Below are positions 45,730-54,167 of a DNA stretch of 64,000 bases, piece after piece. The stretch is from Microcella alkaliphila. GTDB taxonomy: Bacteria > Actinomycetota > Actinomycetes > Actinomycetales > Microbacteriaceae. Below the pieces are notes generated by a model. The model saw only the letters and a program-made list of their open reading frames with translations, was not told where the DNA came from and made no database searches. The DNA is taken from the NCBI RefSeq assembly GCF_004216855.1, contig NZ_SGXT01000011.1, forward strand, positions 62,001 through 126,000. Direction: 5' to 3'. Made by a program: the position numbers and the translations under genes. The number at the start of each line of letters is the position of its first letter. Positions within the stretch are counted from its first letter, which is position 1.

Positions 45730-46647
45730 GTGGTGCCCGACGCGACCGACCTTGCTGGTGAGCTGTTGCGCAGCCCGCTCGTCGCCGTGGGTATCCCTCT
45801 TGCGCTGATCGGCGCGGTCTTCCTCTCGCTGGGCGCTCAATTCCAGAACCGCGGGGTCGAGAAGATCGAGCGGCGGCACGGCGATGGTAGTCGCGCGGGA
45901 TTGAGTCGCCGACAGCTGGTGCGTCTGCTGGGGCGCCCGTCGTGGCTGATCGGTTCGGTCATGCTCGGCATCGCCGTGCTTTTCCAGCTGGCGAGCCTGG
46001 GTTTCGCCCCGCTCATCGTGGTCCAGCCCATCGGGGTGGTGGCCCTCGTCGTGACCGCGATCCTCAACGCGAGGGTGGCGCGCATCCGCCTCGACCATCG
46101 AGCGAAACGCGCGATCGCGCTCTGCGTCGGCGGCGTCGCCGTCTTCGTCGTCGTCGCGGCACTGTACGCCGTCGATCGCCTCGTCAACGACACGCAGTTG
46201 CTCATCATTCTCGGGATGCTCGGGGCGCTGACCCTGACGTTCGGCATCGTCTTCGCCGTGGTGCGCCGCCGCTCGGGCGCGCTCTTCGCGATCCTCGCCG
46301 CGGGGGTACTGTTCGGCTTCGTCGCAACCCTCGCGAAAGTCGTGATCACGCGCATCACAACGGCGGGGCTCGACCCGCTCACGATCGTGGCGATCGTGGC
46401 GCTGATCACCGCGGCCGCCCTCGGCGGGTACTTCGTGCAGACCGCCCACCAACTGGGTTCGCCCGATCTCGTGATTGCCGGGCTTACCGTGGTCGACCCG
46501 ATCGTCGCGGTGCTGATCGGCGCATTCGTCGTGGGCGAGGCGGTGCTCATGCCGTGGCCCGCCGTGCTGGTCGGAGTTGCCGCCGGCGTCGTCGCGGTCG
46601 TCGGCGTGCGCGAGCTCGCGAAGCACCACCCGCAAACCCATCGATAG
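45730..46647 (+). CDS. DMT-superfamily transporter (NIPA-like)
   Basis: A 305-residue membrane protein with about nine helices. It starts like NIPA magnesium transporters (GIPLALIGAVFLSLGAQFQNRG) and has LASLGFAPLIVVQPIGVVAL and LTVVDPIVAVLIGAFVVGE. Substrate inferred only from family resemblance. Two GTG codons lie at the start (45730 and 45733). Confidence 0.8.
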   Translation: MVPDATDLAGELLRSPLVAVGIPLALIGAVFLSLGAQFQNRGVEKIERRHGDGSRAGLSRRQLVRLLGRPSWLIGSVMLGIAVLFQLASLGFAPLIVVQPIGVVALVVTAILNARVARIRLDHRAKRAIALCVGGVAVFVVVAALYAVDRLVNDTQLLIILGMLGALTLTFGIVFAVVRRRSGALFAILAAGVLFGFVATLAKVVITRITTAGLDPLTIVAIVALITAAALGGYFVQTAHQLGSPDLVIAGLTVVDPIVAVLIGAFVVGEAVLMPWPAVLVGVAAGVVAVVGVRELAKHHPQTHR

Positions 46648-46729
46648 TCCACGGGCTCGGCTAGGGTTATCGGCGGGTCGACGCCGTCGGCCCGGCTCTG
46701 TCGCCCCCGAGACTGTCAAGGATGCCGCC

Positions 46730-47989
46730 GTGACCGACGACCCGCACGTGAGCGGTTCGCCCGACCGACCGTTGCGCATCCTCATCGGCTGCGACACCTT
46801 CGGCCCCGACGTGAACGGGGCGGCGAAGTTTGCTGAGCACCTCGCCGCCGGCATGGTCGAGCGGGGGCACGAGGTGCACGTCGTCGCACCCGGCGCCGAG
46901 CGCGGTCCGAACGTGACCCGAACCGAGGTGCACGAGGGCCAGAAGATGACCGTGCATCGCCTGCGCTCGTGGCGCTGGCGCCCCCATCCGTGGTTGCGCT
47001 ACGCGCTGCCGTGGCGGATCGAGGCGAACGCGGCCCGCATCCTCGACACCGTGCGCCCCGACGTCGTGCACTTCCAGTCCCACATCGTCGTGGGGCGCGG
47101 GCTTGCCCGACAGGCGGCGAAGCGCGGCATCCGGGTGATCGGCACCAACCACTTCATGCCCGAAAACGCCATGCAGTTCACCCCGTTCATCGGGCCGCTG
47201 CACGACATGGTTGTGCGGGCCCTGTGGCGTGCGGCCGGGCGAACCTTCGGCATCGCGGCCGAGGTCACCACGCCGACGCTGAAGGCCGCGCAGTACTTCG
47301 AGAAGTGCACCGACCTCGACAAAGTCCACGCGATCAGTTGCGGGCTTCACGTCGAGAACTACACGGCCGACCTCACGCCGCGCAGCGAGAACGTCGTGTT
47401 GTTCCTCGGGCGCGTCGAGGCCGAGAAGCACATCGATGAGTTGTTGCGCGCCGTCGCCCTGCTGGATGATGCCCTCGCGGTGACGGTCGAGATCATCGGA
47501 GACGGGGAGCAGCGCCACGCGCTGGAGAAGCTCGCCGTTGAGCTCGGCCTCGGCGAGCGCGTGCACTTCGCCGGGTACGCGACCGACGAATACCTGCGCG
47601 CTCAGTTGACCCGCGCATCCGTGTTCGCGATGCCCTCGCGGGCGGAATTGCAGTCGATCGCGACGATGGAAGCCATGGCGTCTGGGCTGCCGGTGGTCGG
47701 CGCGAACGCGATGGCGCTGCCGCACCTCATCCACGACGGCGAAAACGGCTACCTCTACGAGCCCGGTGACATCGAGGGGTTCGCTGAGCGGCTTCGGCGC
47801 ATTCTCACGATGCCGCACGACGAGCGCGTCGCCCTGCAGCGCGACAGTCTGCGCATCGTGTCGGGCCACGACATCCGGCGCACCCTCGACACCTTCGAAG
47901 ACCTCTACCGCGGCCGGCCCGTCACCGACCCCGTGGTCGACACGGGCGTCATCACGGTGATCGAGCGCGACGCCGAAGCCGCCGGGTAG
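46730..47989 (+). CDS. GT4-family glycosyltransferase
   Basis: A 419-residue GT-B enzyme. The acceptor half opens with RILIGCDTFGPDVNGAAKFA and HVVAPGAERGP. The donor half has VVLFLGRVEAEKHIDELLRA and MPSRAELQSIATMEAMASG, the family's nucleotide-sugar glutamate region. It resembles actinobacterial glycolipid mannosyltransferases; the acceptor is not determinable. The start is GTG. Confidence 0.9.
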   Translation: MTDDPHVSGSPDRPLRILIGCDTFGPDVNGAAKFAEHLAAGMVERGHEVHVVAPGAERGPNVTRTEVHEGQKMTVHRLRSWRWRPHPWLRYALPWRIEANAARILDTVRPDVVHFQSHIVVGRGLARQAAKRGIRVIGTNHFMPENAMQFTPFIGPLHDMVVRALWRAAGRTFGIAAEVTTPTLKAAQYFEKCTDLDKVHAISCGLHVENYTADLTPRSENVVLFLGRVEAEKHIDELLRAVALLDDALAVTVEIIGDGEQRHALEKLAVELGLGERVHFAGYATDEYLRAQLTRASVFAMPSRAELQSIATMEAMASGLPVVGANAMALPHLIHDGENGYLYEPGDIEGFAERLRRILTMPHDERVALQRDSLRIVSGHDIRRTLDTFEDLYRGRPVTDPVVDTGVITVIERDAEAAG

Positions 47990-48016
47990 CATCACTGTCG
48001 GCGCGCATCGCGCCAC

Positions 48017-48090
48017 GGGGCGGTAGCTCAGCTGGTTAGAGCAGTGGACTCATAATCCATCGGTCACGGGTTCAAGTCCCGTCCGCCCTA
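48017..48090 (+). tRNA. tRNA with CAT anticodon (Ile2 or elongator Met)
   Basis: 74 nt without encoded CCA. The acceptor pairs GGGGCGG with CCGCCCT, the anticodon CAT is at 48051-48053 and the T-loop is TTCAAGT. It lacks the GGG/CCC anticodon stem of initiator tRNA. The anticodon-arm and variable-loop pattern is close to tRNA-Ile2, whose C34 is changed to lysidine by TilS; elongator Met is the alternative. Confidence 0.9.
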
Positions 48091-48120
48091 CGGACCACCG
48101 TCGTCGTCGAGGAGGTCGCC

Positions 48121-48888
48121 GTGAGCCTGCCCGCACCGCCGTCCGCTCGATCGACCGCCCTCGGCGCGGGCCTGCTCGCCGGGCAGCTGCTTGCCTCGGT
48201 GCTGCTCGTTGTCTCGACCGGCGGGCTTCTCGATGTCATGGTCACGTTCGAGCCGCCGCAGGTGAGCCAGGACGGTTCCTTCGCCTTCGTCGCGGGAGCG
48301 GGGATCTGGTTCTCCGCCGAGGCGGGGATGCTGCCGGTGCTGCTCGTCACGGGAGCCGTGCTCGCGTGGCTCGCCGTCCGCTCCCGTCGTGGCGCCCTCT
48401 CGGCCCACGCGGCCTCGACCCTGCACTGGGTTGCCGTCTCGCAGTCGCTCGGCATCACGATCGTCATCGTCGCGGCGCTCAACGGGGTCGATGAGGCGGC
48501 GACGATCGTCGCGCTGTATGCGCTCGCCGCCGGCTCAGGGATACTCGGCTGGCTCTCCGACCGCGCTCCGCGTCATGACGGCTCGCGCGGGCACCTGTGG
48601 CCCTACGCGTTTCTTACGGTGCTCGCCATCGTGCCCTGGGGCGTCGTGGCGCTCGTCCAGGTCACGGGGATCGTCGTCGGAGCCCCGGCGAGCGAGGGCG
48701 TTCGCGTGACGACGCTCGTGATCCTCGCCGCCACCGCCCTGTGGGCCTCCGCCAAGTGGGCGATCGCGCGTCCCACAGGGCTCGCACGCGACCCTGCGCG
48801 CGCGGCGACCCTGCGCGTGGCGTCCTCGGCCGCGCTCGCGAGCATCCCGGCCGGCGCCGTTGTGGTGCTGGGGGTCTTCGGGGGCTGA
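48121..48888 (+). CDS. multi-pass membrane protein of unknown function
   Basis: A 255-residue protein with about seven hydrophobic segments and few charges outside loops (SDRAPRHDGSRGHLW). I do not recognise its family. It lies between the CAU tRNA and the DUF1684 gene, 54 bp before the latter. The start is GTG with GAGGAGG upstream. Confidence 0.65.
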   Translation: MSLPAPPSARSTALGAGLLAGQLLASVLLVVSTGGLLDVMVTFEPPQVSQDGSFAFVAGAGIWFSAEAGMLPVLLVTGAVLAWLAVRSRRGALSAHAASTLHWVAVSQSLGITIVIVAALNGVDEAATIVALYALAAGSGILGWLSDRAPRHDGSRGHLWPYAFLTVLAIVPWGVVALVQVTGIVVGAPASEGVRVTTLVILAATALWASAKWAIARPTGLARDPARAATLRVASSAALASIPAGAVVVLGVFGG

Positions 48889-48941
48889 CCACGCCCGCGC
48901 GTCGATTGGCGCGCATCCCGCATCGCTTGCAGGATGGACGC

Positions 48942-49769
48942 ATGGCCGACACCGCTCCCGCCCCGACCCCCGCCGAGCGTTACGCAACCTTCCGCGAGCG
49001 ACGTGCGCTTGCCGCCACGCAGCCCCAGGGGCCACTGGCGCTCGTCAACACGCAGTGGGTGGGCGAGGAGCAGACGATCTGGGGCGTGCCCGGCACGTGG
49101 GCGCCCGCGCCCGAGGGCGGCCTGCTACTCACGGCGACGGCGGCCGACGGCATCACCGTCGACGGTGAGGTCGTCGACGGTACCGTGCGCGTGCGCGGAA
49201 AGGACGATCCGTCGCCCAGCACCATCCAGTTCGACGAGCACACCACCGGTTTCGTGATCGCGGGCGAGGATGGGCTGTACGCGCTGCGGGTGTGGGACGC
49301 ACAGAGTGACGGCATTCAGAACTTCGGTGGCATCGACGCGTTTGACTACAACCCCGGCTGGGTGGTCACCGGCACGTTCCGGGAGATCGAGGGCGGGACC
49401 ACCCTCGGATTCGAGCACCTGAAGAGCGACGGGCACACCCGCGACGAGGTTGTTCCCGGCGAGATTCGCTTCACGCACGACGGGGTCGAGTACGACATCG
49501 CGGCGTTCAAGTCGGGGCGCGCCCTGCAGCTCGTGTTCGCCGACGCGACGAACGGCGACGACACCTACTCAGTCGGGCGCTTTCTGTTCATGGCGCCGCA
49601 CCCCGACGGCACGATCACCCTCGACTTCAACACGGCCATCCTGCCGCCGTGCGCGTTCAGCTACCACTTCAACTGCCCGCTGCCGCCGAAGCAGAACCGA
49701 TTCCCCTTCCGCATCGAGGCGGGCGAGAAGAACGTGCTCGCCTCCTCCGGCGGGTTGCTGCACGGCTGA
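48942..49769 (+). CDS. DUF1684 family protein
   Basis: A 275-residue soluble protein. The end carries the DUF1684 pattern: TITLDFNTAILPPCAFSYHF, then NCPLPPKQNRFPFRIEAGEK. The middle has VVTGTFREIEGG. Function unknown. The short N-terminus MADTAPAPTPAERYATFRERR fits the family start. Confidence 0.9.
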   Translation: MADTAPAPTPAERYATFRERRALAATQPQGPLALVNTQWVGEEQTIWGVPGTWAPAPEGGLLLTATAADGITVDGEVVDGTVRVRGKDDPSPSTIQFDEHTTGFVIAGEDGLYALRVWDAQSDGIQNFGGIDAFDYNPGWVVTGTFREIEGGTTLGFEHLKSDGHTRDEVVPGEIRFTHDGVEYDIAAFKSGRALQLVFADATNGDDTYSVGRFLFMAPHPDGTITLDFNTAILPPCAFSYHFNCPLPPKQNRFPFRIEAGEKNVLASSGGLLHG

Positions 49770-49824
49770 ACGCCACCCAGGGGCACGCTCGGCTCGGCTC
49801 AGCGCCGGGTTAGGCTGTGCGCAC

Positions 49825-49847
49825 GCACTCGACGGCGAGTGCACTCG
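49825..49847. promoter_or_regulatory. three alternating GCACTCG half-sites before the GAF regulator
   Basis: GCACTCG (49825-49831), CGAGTGC (49836-49842) and GCACTCG (49841-49847) alternate in direction; the last two form a perfect 12-bp palindrome. A TAGGCT -10 box lies at 49811-49816 and the GGAGG of the regulator overlaps the end. A candidate autoregulatory operator. Confidence 0.45.
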
Positions 49848-49857
49848 GAGGTGAGCG

Positions 49858-51207
49858 GTGGCGGCCACACATCAGCCCCCATTGCGTCGTGACGATTTAG
49901 AATCGGCGGCGGCGTCGCTCACCACACCCGACAGGGACGCCGGTATTGCTTCGGGGGTGCGCAGGCTCGTTCTCGAATCGTGGATGCGCGCCATCGACTC
50001 GGATGTCGATCCCGACTCCCTACCGGGAGCGATCGACCTCGGAGAAGCAGAGCTGCGCGACTATCGAGCCTCGCACCCTCTCGCGCAGGCATTGCCCGTC
50101 GTTCACCGTCTGCTGATTCGGCACACGTTCGATGCCGGTCTCATCATCGCCATCGGAGACCATGAGGGTCGACTGCTGTGGATCGATGGCGATCGCGACC
50201 TGCGGCGTCGTGCCGAGCAGATGGCGTTCGTCGAGGGGGCGAACTGGTCCGAACGCATTGCTGGCACGTCGGCACCCGGTACCGCACTCGCCCTTGATCG
50301 CGGGGTGCAAATTCGCGGTGCCGAGCATTACGCGCGCATCGTGCATCCCTGGAGTTGCACGGCGGTGCCGGTGCACGACCCGGCGACCCGGCGCATCATC
50401 GGCGTCATCGACATCACGGGCGGTGACGTCGCCGCAGAACCGACAACCTTGCCGCTGCTGGAGGCGACCGTTGCGGCCGTTGAAGCCGAGCTTCACGTTC
50501 GGAGACTCGACACTCTCGCGGCGCGCACGCCGTTGCCCGGTGGCAGTGACCGGCACCCGGGGGAGGAACGCCTTCGGCCGGCATCGGGCCCCGAGATTGC
50601 GGTCTCGTCTGCCCCCATGCTGCACATTCTTGGGCGCGACACCGGGCTCCTGGTCACCGCACGTGGCGAACGCGAGCTGTCGACCCGTCACTCCGAGATC
50701 CTGACGGTGCTCGCCTGGCACCCCCACGGGCTGAGCGCTGATGCCCTCGCAGAGCTCGTCTACGAGCGCGAAGGAAGCGTCTCGACGATGCGTGCGGAGA
50801 TGGTGCGCCTGCGCCGCGCCCTCGAGGAGTGTGGCGTTCCGGAGCTCGTGCCGGCGGCGCGACCGTATCGCCTCCCAACCCGTCTTGACCTGGACGTCCA
50901 TCGCGTACTCGCTTTCCTCGACCGTGGTGCCCATCGGGTTGCTCTCGGCCACTATTCGGGACGCGTGCTTCCGGGGTCGTCATCGCCGGGCGTGACGCGG
51001 ATTCGAGGCGAAGTGTCGACCCTGCTGAGGGACGCCATGCTCACAGACGCGACTCCCGATGTGCTTCTCGACTACGCCCGAAGTGATGAGGCAGCGCTCG
51101 ACGTCGCGGTCTGGCGGACAGTCCTTCGGGCTCTTCCCCTGGATAGCCCGCAGCGGACAACCGTCGTCACACGGCTCGAAAGCATCGAACGCGACCTCGA
51201 ATCGTAG
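49858..51207 (+). CDS. GAF-domain transcriptional regulator of aldehyde dehydrogenase
   Basis: A 449-residue protein resembling the N-terminal half of AcoR-type activators: RRLVLESWMRAIDSDVDPD, a GAF region (NWSERIAGTSAPGTALALDR, CTAVPVHDP and IIGVIDITGG). The C-terminus is a winged-helix-like part (STRHSEILTVLAWHPHGLSA). There is no sigma-54 AAA domain. GTG has GGAGG upstream. It sits directly before an aldehyde dehydrogenase and DUF779 pair, which it probably controls (inference). Confidence 0.85.
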   Translation: MAATHQPPLRRDDLESAAASLTTPDRDAGIASGVRRLVLESWMRAIDSDVDPDSLPGAIDLGEAELRDYRASHPLAQALPVVHRLLIRHTFDAGLIIAIGDHEGRLLWIDGDRDLRRRAEQMAFVEGANWSERIAGTSAPGTALALDRGVQIRGAEHYARIVHPWSCTAVPVHDPATRRIIGVIDITGGDVAAEPTTLPLLEATVAAVEAELHVRRLDTLAARTPLPGGSDRHPGEERLRPASGPEIAVSSAPMLHILGRDTGLLVTARGERELSTRHSEILTVLAWHPHGLSADALAELVYEREGSVSTMRAEMVRLRRALEECGVPELVPAARPYRLPTRLDLDVHRVLAFLDRGAHRVALGHYSGRVLPGSSSPGVTRIRGEVSTLLRDAMLTDATPDVLLDYARSDEAALDVAVWRTVLRALPLDSPQRTTVVTRLESIERDLES

Positions 51208-51224
51208 CCCCGTCGCACCGGCGT

Positions 51225-51259
51225 GCAACGGGCCGCAACCGGCCGCAACGAACGGCAAC
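51225..51259 (+). promoter_or_regulatory. four GCAAC repeats at exact 10-bp spacing
   Basis: GCAAC occurs at 51225, 51235, 51245 and 51255 (start positions), with the intervening GGCC partly conserved. It lies in the 132-bp gap before the aldehyde dehydrogenase gene. Same-face spacing suggests a binding array, most simply for the GAF regulator. Confidence 0.55.
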
Positions 51260-51339
51260 GGTGCTCTGCCTACGGTGATGCCCACGCCTCGCAGCAGCGA
51301 GGAAGCACCCACCACGACAACGACGTCGCAAGGAGCAAC

Positions 51340-52863
51340 ATGACCGTTTACGCGGCCCCGGGCACGCCCGAGAGCATCATCACGTTCAAGTCACGCTACG
51401 ACCATTGGATCGGAGGTGAGTGGGTTGCGCCCGTCAAGGGCATGTACTTCGAAGACATCACCCCCGTCACGGGGAAACCCTTCGCCGAGGTCGCCCGGGG
51501 AACAGCGGAGGACATCGAGGCGGCGCTCGACGCCGCACACAAGGCCGCGCCCGCGTGGGGCCGCACGAGCACGACGGAACGGGCATCCATCTTGAACGCG
51601 ATCGCCGATGTCATCGATGCCAACCGCGAGGTGCTCGCCGTCGCGGAGACCTGGGACAACGGCAAGGCCATCCGTGAGCCGCTCAACGCTGACCTGCCGC
51701 TCGCAGCCGATCACTTCCGGTACTTCGCCAGCGCCATTCGCGCCCAGGATGGCGACTTCCAGGAGATGGACGGCACGATGACGGCGTACCAATACCACGA
51801 GCCACTTGGCGTGGTCGGGCAGATCATTCCGTGGAACTTCCCCATCCTCATGGCCGTCTGGAAGCTCGCACCCGCGCTCGCCGCGGGCAATGCGGTGGTG
51901 CTGAAGCCCGCCGAACAGACGCCCGTATCAATCCTCGTGCTGATGGAGTTGATCGGCGACATCCTGCCTCCGGGCGTCGTCAACGTGGTGAACGGATTCG
52001 GCGTGGAGGCGGGCAAGCCGCTCGCGAGTAGCAACCGGATCCGCAAGATCGCCTTCACCGGTGAGACCACCACAGGCCGCCTCATCCTGCAGTACGCGAG
52101 CGCGAACATCATTCCCGCAACGCTGGAGCTCGGAGGCAAGAGCCCCAACGTGTTCTTCGCTGACGTCGCCGACAAGAACGACTCGTTCTACGACAAGGCG
52201 CAGGAGGGCTTCACGCTCTTTGCCTTCAACCAGGGCGAGGTGTGCACCTGCCCGAGCCGCGCGCTCATCGAGAAGCCGATCTACGACTCGTTCCTCGGTG
52301 ACGCTATCGAGCGCACCCGTAAAGCCGTTCAGGGAAACCCGCTCGACACAGACACGCAGGTCGGAGCGCAAGCGTCGAACGATCAGCTCGAGAAGATTTT
52401 GAGCTACATCGATATCGGCACGCAGGAAGGCGCAAAGCTGCTGCTGGGTGGGGAACGTGCGGACCTCGGCGGCGAGCTGTCCGGGGGCTACTACGTGCAG
52501 CCGACCATCTTCGAGGGCAACAATCGCATGCGGTTGTTTCAAGAGGAAATCTTTGGCCCGGTTGTCGCCGTCACCAGCTTCGACGGCTATGACGATGCGA
52601 TCTCCATCGCAAACGACACGCTGTACGGGCTGGGAGCCGGTGTCTGGTCGCGCAACGGAAACGTCGCCTACCGAGCAGGTCGCGACATCCAGGCGGGCCG
52701 CGTGTGGGTGAACAACTACCACGCATACCCGGCGGGCGCCGCGTTCGGCGGCTACAAGAGCTCCGGCATCGGTCGCGAGAACAACAAGCTCGCCCTGTCG
52801 CACTACCAGCAGACGAAGAATCTCCTCGTCTCCTACAGCGAGGAACCCCTGGGCTTCTTCTAG
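51340..52863 (+). CDS. aldehyde dehydrogenase (ExaC/AldB-like)
   Basis: A 507-residue [24 protein letters not shown] (cofactor), [13 protein letters not shown] (general base) and [11 protein letters not shown] (catalytic cysteine). [12 protein letters not shown] and [19 protein letters not shown] follow. Family members oxidise acetaldehyde and other short aldehydes. AGGAG precedes the ATG. The GAF regulator and DUF779 neighbours match the alcohol/aldehyde oxidation locus of other actinobacteria. Confidence 0.94.
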   Translation: MTVYAAPGTPESIITFKSRYDHWIGGEWVAPVKGMYFEDITPVTGKPFAEVARGTAEDIEAALDAAHKAAPAWGRTSTTERASILNAIADVIDANREVLAVAETWDNGKAIREPLNADLPLAADHFRYFASAIRAQDGDFQEMDGTMTAYQYHEPLGVVGQIIPWNFPILMAVWKLAPALAAGNAVVLKPAEQTPVSILVLMELIGDILPPGVVNVVNGFGVEAGKPLASSNRIRKIAFTGETTTGRLILQYASANIIPATLELGGKSPNVFFADVADKNDSFYDKAQEGFTLFAFNQGEVCTCPSRALIEKPIYDSFLGDAIERTRKAVQGNPLDTDTQVGAQASNDQLEKILSYIDIGTQEGAKLLLGGERADLGGELSGGYYVQPTIFEGNNRMRLFQEEIFGPVVAVTSFDGYDDAISIANDTLYGLGAGVWSRNGNVAYRAGRDIQAGRVWVNNYHAYPAGAAFGGYKSSGIGRENNKLALSHYQQTKNLLVSYSEEPLGFF

Positions 52864-52951
52864 GCCCCTTGACTCGGAGAGTCGGCCCCGAGCCTGGCGG
52901 GGTCGGCTCTCCGTACGTGACGCACCTGGGCGCAGGAAGGGAGAGTGTGAC

Positions 52952-53362
52952 GTGGTGTACGAATCTAGGGTCACGATTGCCGGCGAAAGCGTGTCTCGTG
53001 TCGCCCTGAGCGATGAGGCTGCGGCCTTACTACGTCGGCTCTGGACGATTCATGGCCCGCTGATGTTCCATCAGTCGGGCGGCTGCTGTGATGGTTCGTC
53101 GCCGATGTGCTTCCCGGTCGGAGACTTTCAGACGTCGTCGCACGACGTATTGCTGGGTCGCTTTGACCTTGCTGAGGACGGACCCGACGCGATGCCCATC
53201 GAGTTCTGGATGAGCCGCGAACAGTTCGACTATTGGTCGCACACGCACTTGACCGTGGACGTCGTGCGCGGTCGGGGAAGTGGCTTCAGCGTGGAAGCGC
53301 CGGAGGGCGTGCGCTTCCTCATTCGCTCCCGCCTGATGGATAGTGCCATGCCATTCGTGTGA
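52952..53362 (+). CDS. DUF779 family protein
   Basis: A 136-residue protein with FHQSGGCCDGSSPMCFPVGDF, the Cys-rich DUF779 motif, and the end VRFLIRSRLMD. DUF779 genes commonly follow aldehyde dehydrogenase genes; the role is unknown. The GTG start has GGAAGGGAGAG upstream. It is 88 bp after the dehydrogenase. Confidence 0.9.
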   Translation: MVYESRVTIAGESVSRVALSDEAAALLRRLWTIHGPLMFHQSGGCCDGSSPMCFPVGDFQTSSHDVLLGRFDLAEDGPDAMPIEFWMSREQFDYWSHTHLTVDVVRGRGSGFSVEAPEGVRFLIRSRLMDSAMPFV

Positions 53363-53392
53363 CACGGCGCCGAGATCACACCGTGCGCGGGT

Positions 53393-53433
53393 AAATCACA
53401 CTCTTGTGATTTGGGCCTGCAGTGCGCAATAAT
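53393..53433 (+). promoter_or_regulatory. AT-rich palindrome and promoter before DUF3145
   Basis: AAATCACA (53393-53400) and TGTGATTT (53405-53412) form a perfect 8-bp inverted repeat with a 4-bp centre. TTGTGA (53404-53409) could be a -35 box, and AATAAT (53428-53433) a -10 box 18 bp later. The palindrome would then overlap the -35, as an operator does. It could instead terminate the DUF779 transcript. Confidence 0.45.
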
Positions 53434-53541
53434 GCCCCGTAGGCGCATAACGCGCATCCACAAGTGAATACGTCGCGAGACGGCATGTTTCTCGAAGGTC
53501 GATGGGGAAGTCGCACCTGAAAGAGAAACGGACGGACCATC

Positions 53542-54045
53542 GTGGCACACACACTCGCACGCGGAGTGCTATTCGTGCACTCCGCTCCTCGCGCGCTCTG
53601 CCCCCACATTGAGTGGGCCGCCGGGCGCGCCATCGACCGCGCCGTCAACTTCGAATGGATTGAGCAGCCGGTCCTCAAGGGCACGCAGCGCGCCGAGTTC
53701 GTCTGGGAAGGCGAGCGCGGCACCGGCGCGAAGATCGCCAGCGCCCTGCGCGGCTGGGAACACCTGCGCTACGAGGTCACCGAAGACGCCTCCGCAGGTG
53801 CCGACGGCGGCCGCTGGATGCACACCCCCGACCTGGGCGTCTACTACGCCCAGACCGACACCGCCGGCAACACGGTCATCCCCGAAGACCGCGTGCGCTA
53901 CGCGATGGAGGTCTCTGGCGGCAACGCCGTCGAGTTGCAGCGCGAGCTGCGCCTCGCCCTCGGGCAGGCGTGGGACGACGAACTCGAACCCTTCCGCCAC
54001 GCCGGCGACGGCACTCGCGTCGTCTGGCTGCACCGCGCAGGCTGA
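53542..54045 (+). CDS. DUF3145 family protein
   Basis: A 167-residue protein known only from actinobacteria: RGVLFVHSAPRALCPHIEWA at the start, TQRAEFVWEGERGTG and LRYEVTEDAS in the middle, and RVRYAMEVSGGNAVELQREL near the end. Function unknown; it commonly lies close to the fatty-acid synthesis cluster. The start is GTG. Confidence 0.92.
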   Translation: MAHTLARGVLFVHSAPRALCPHIEWAAGRAIDRAVNFEWIEQPVLKGTQRAEFVWEGERGTGAKIASALRGWEHLRYEVTEDASAGADGGRWMHTPDLGVYYAQTDTAGNTVIPEDRVRYAMEVSGGNAVELQRELRLALGQAWDDELEPFRHAGDGTRVVWLHRAG

Positions 54046-54073
54046 TCCCCCCCGATCCCCGCGCCCGCGCACC

Positions 54074-54160
54074 GTCAACAACTCAGGACTAAGGCCGACG
54101 CGGACACCGGGTGACACGCTCCCCGGGTTCGTGAGACGCAGCTAGTCCTGAGTTGTTGAC
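54074..54160. repeat. GTCAAC repeat pair I
   Basis: Arms at 54074-54095 (+) and 54139-54160 (-), gap 43 bp. It lies between convergent DUF3145 and fabF, 7 bp from the fabF stop. Confidence 0.92.
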
Positions 54161-54167
54161 GCGCGCA

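Noticed and set aside
52700-52720. GTGAACAACTACC in the aldehyde dehydrogenase as a repeat arm
   Set aside because: It encodes the conserved [10 protein letters not shown] motif of the family; the match is chance.
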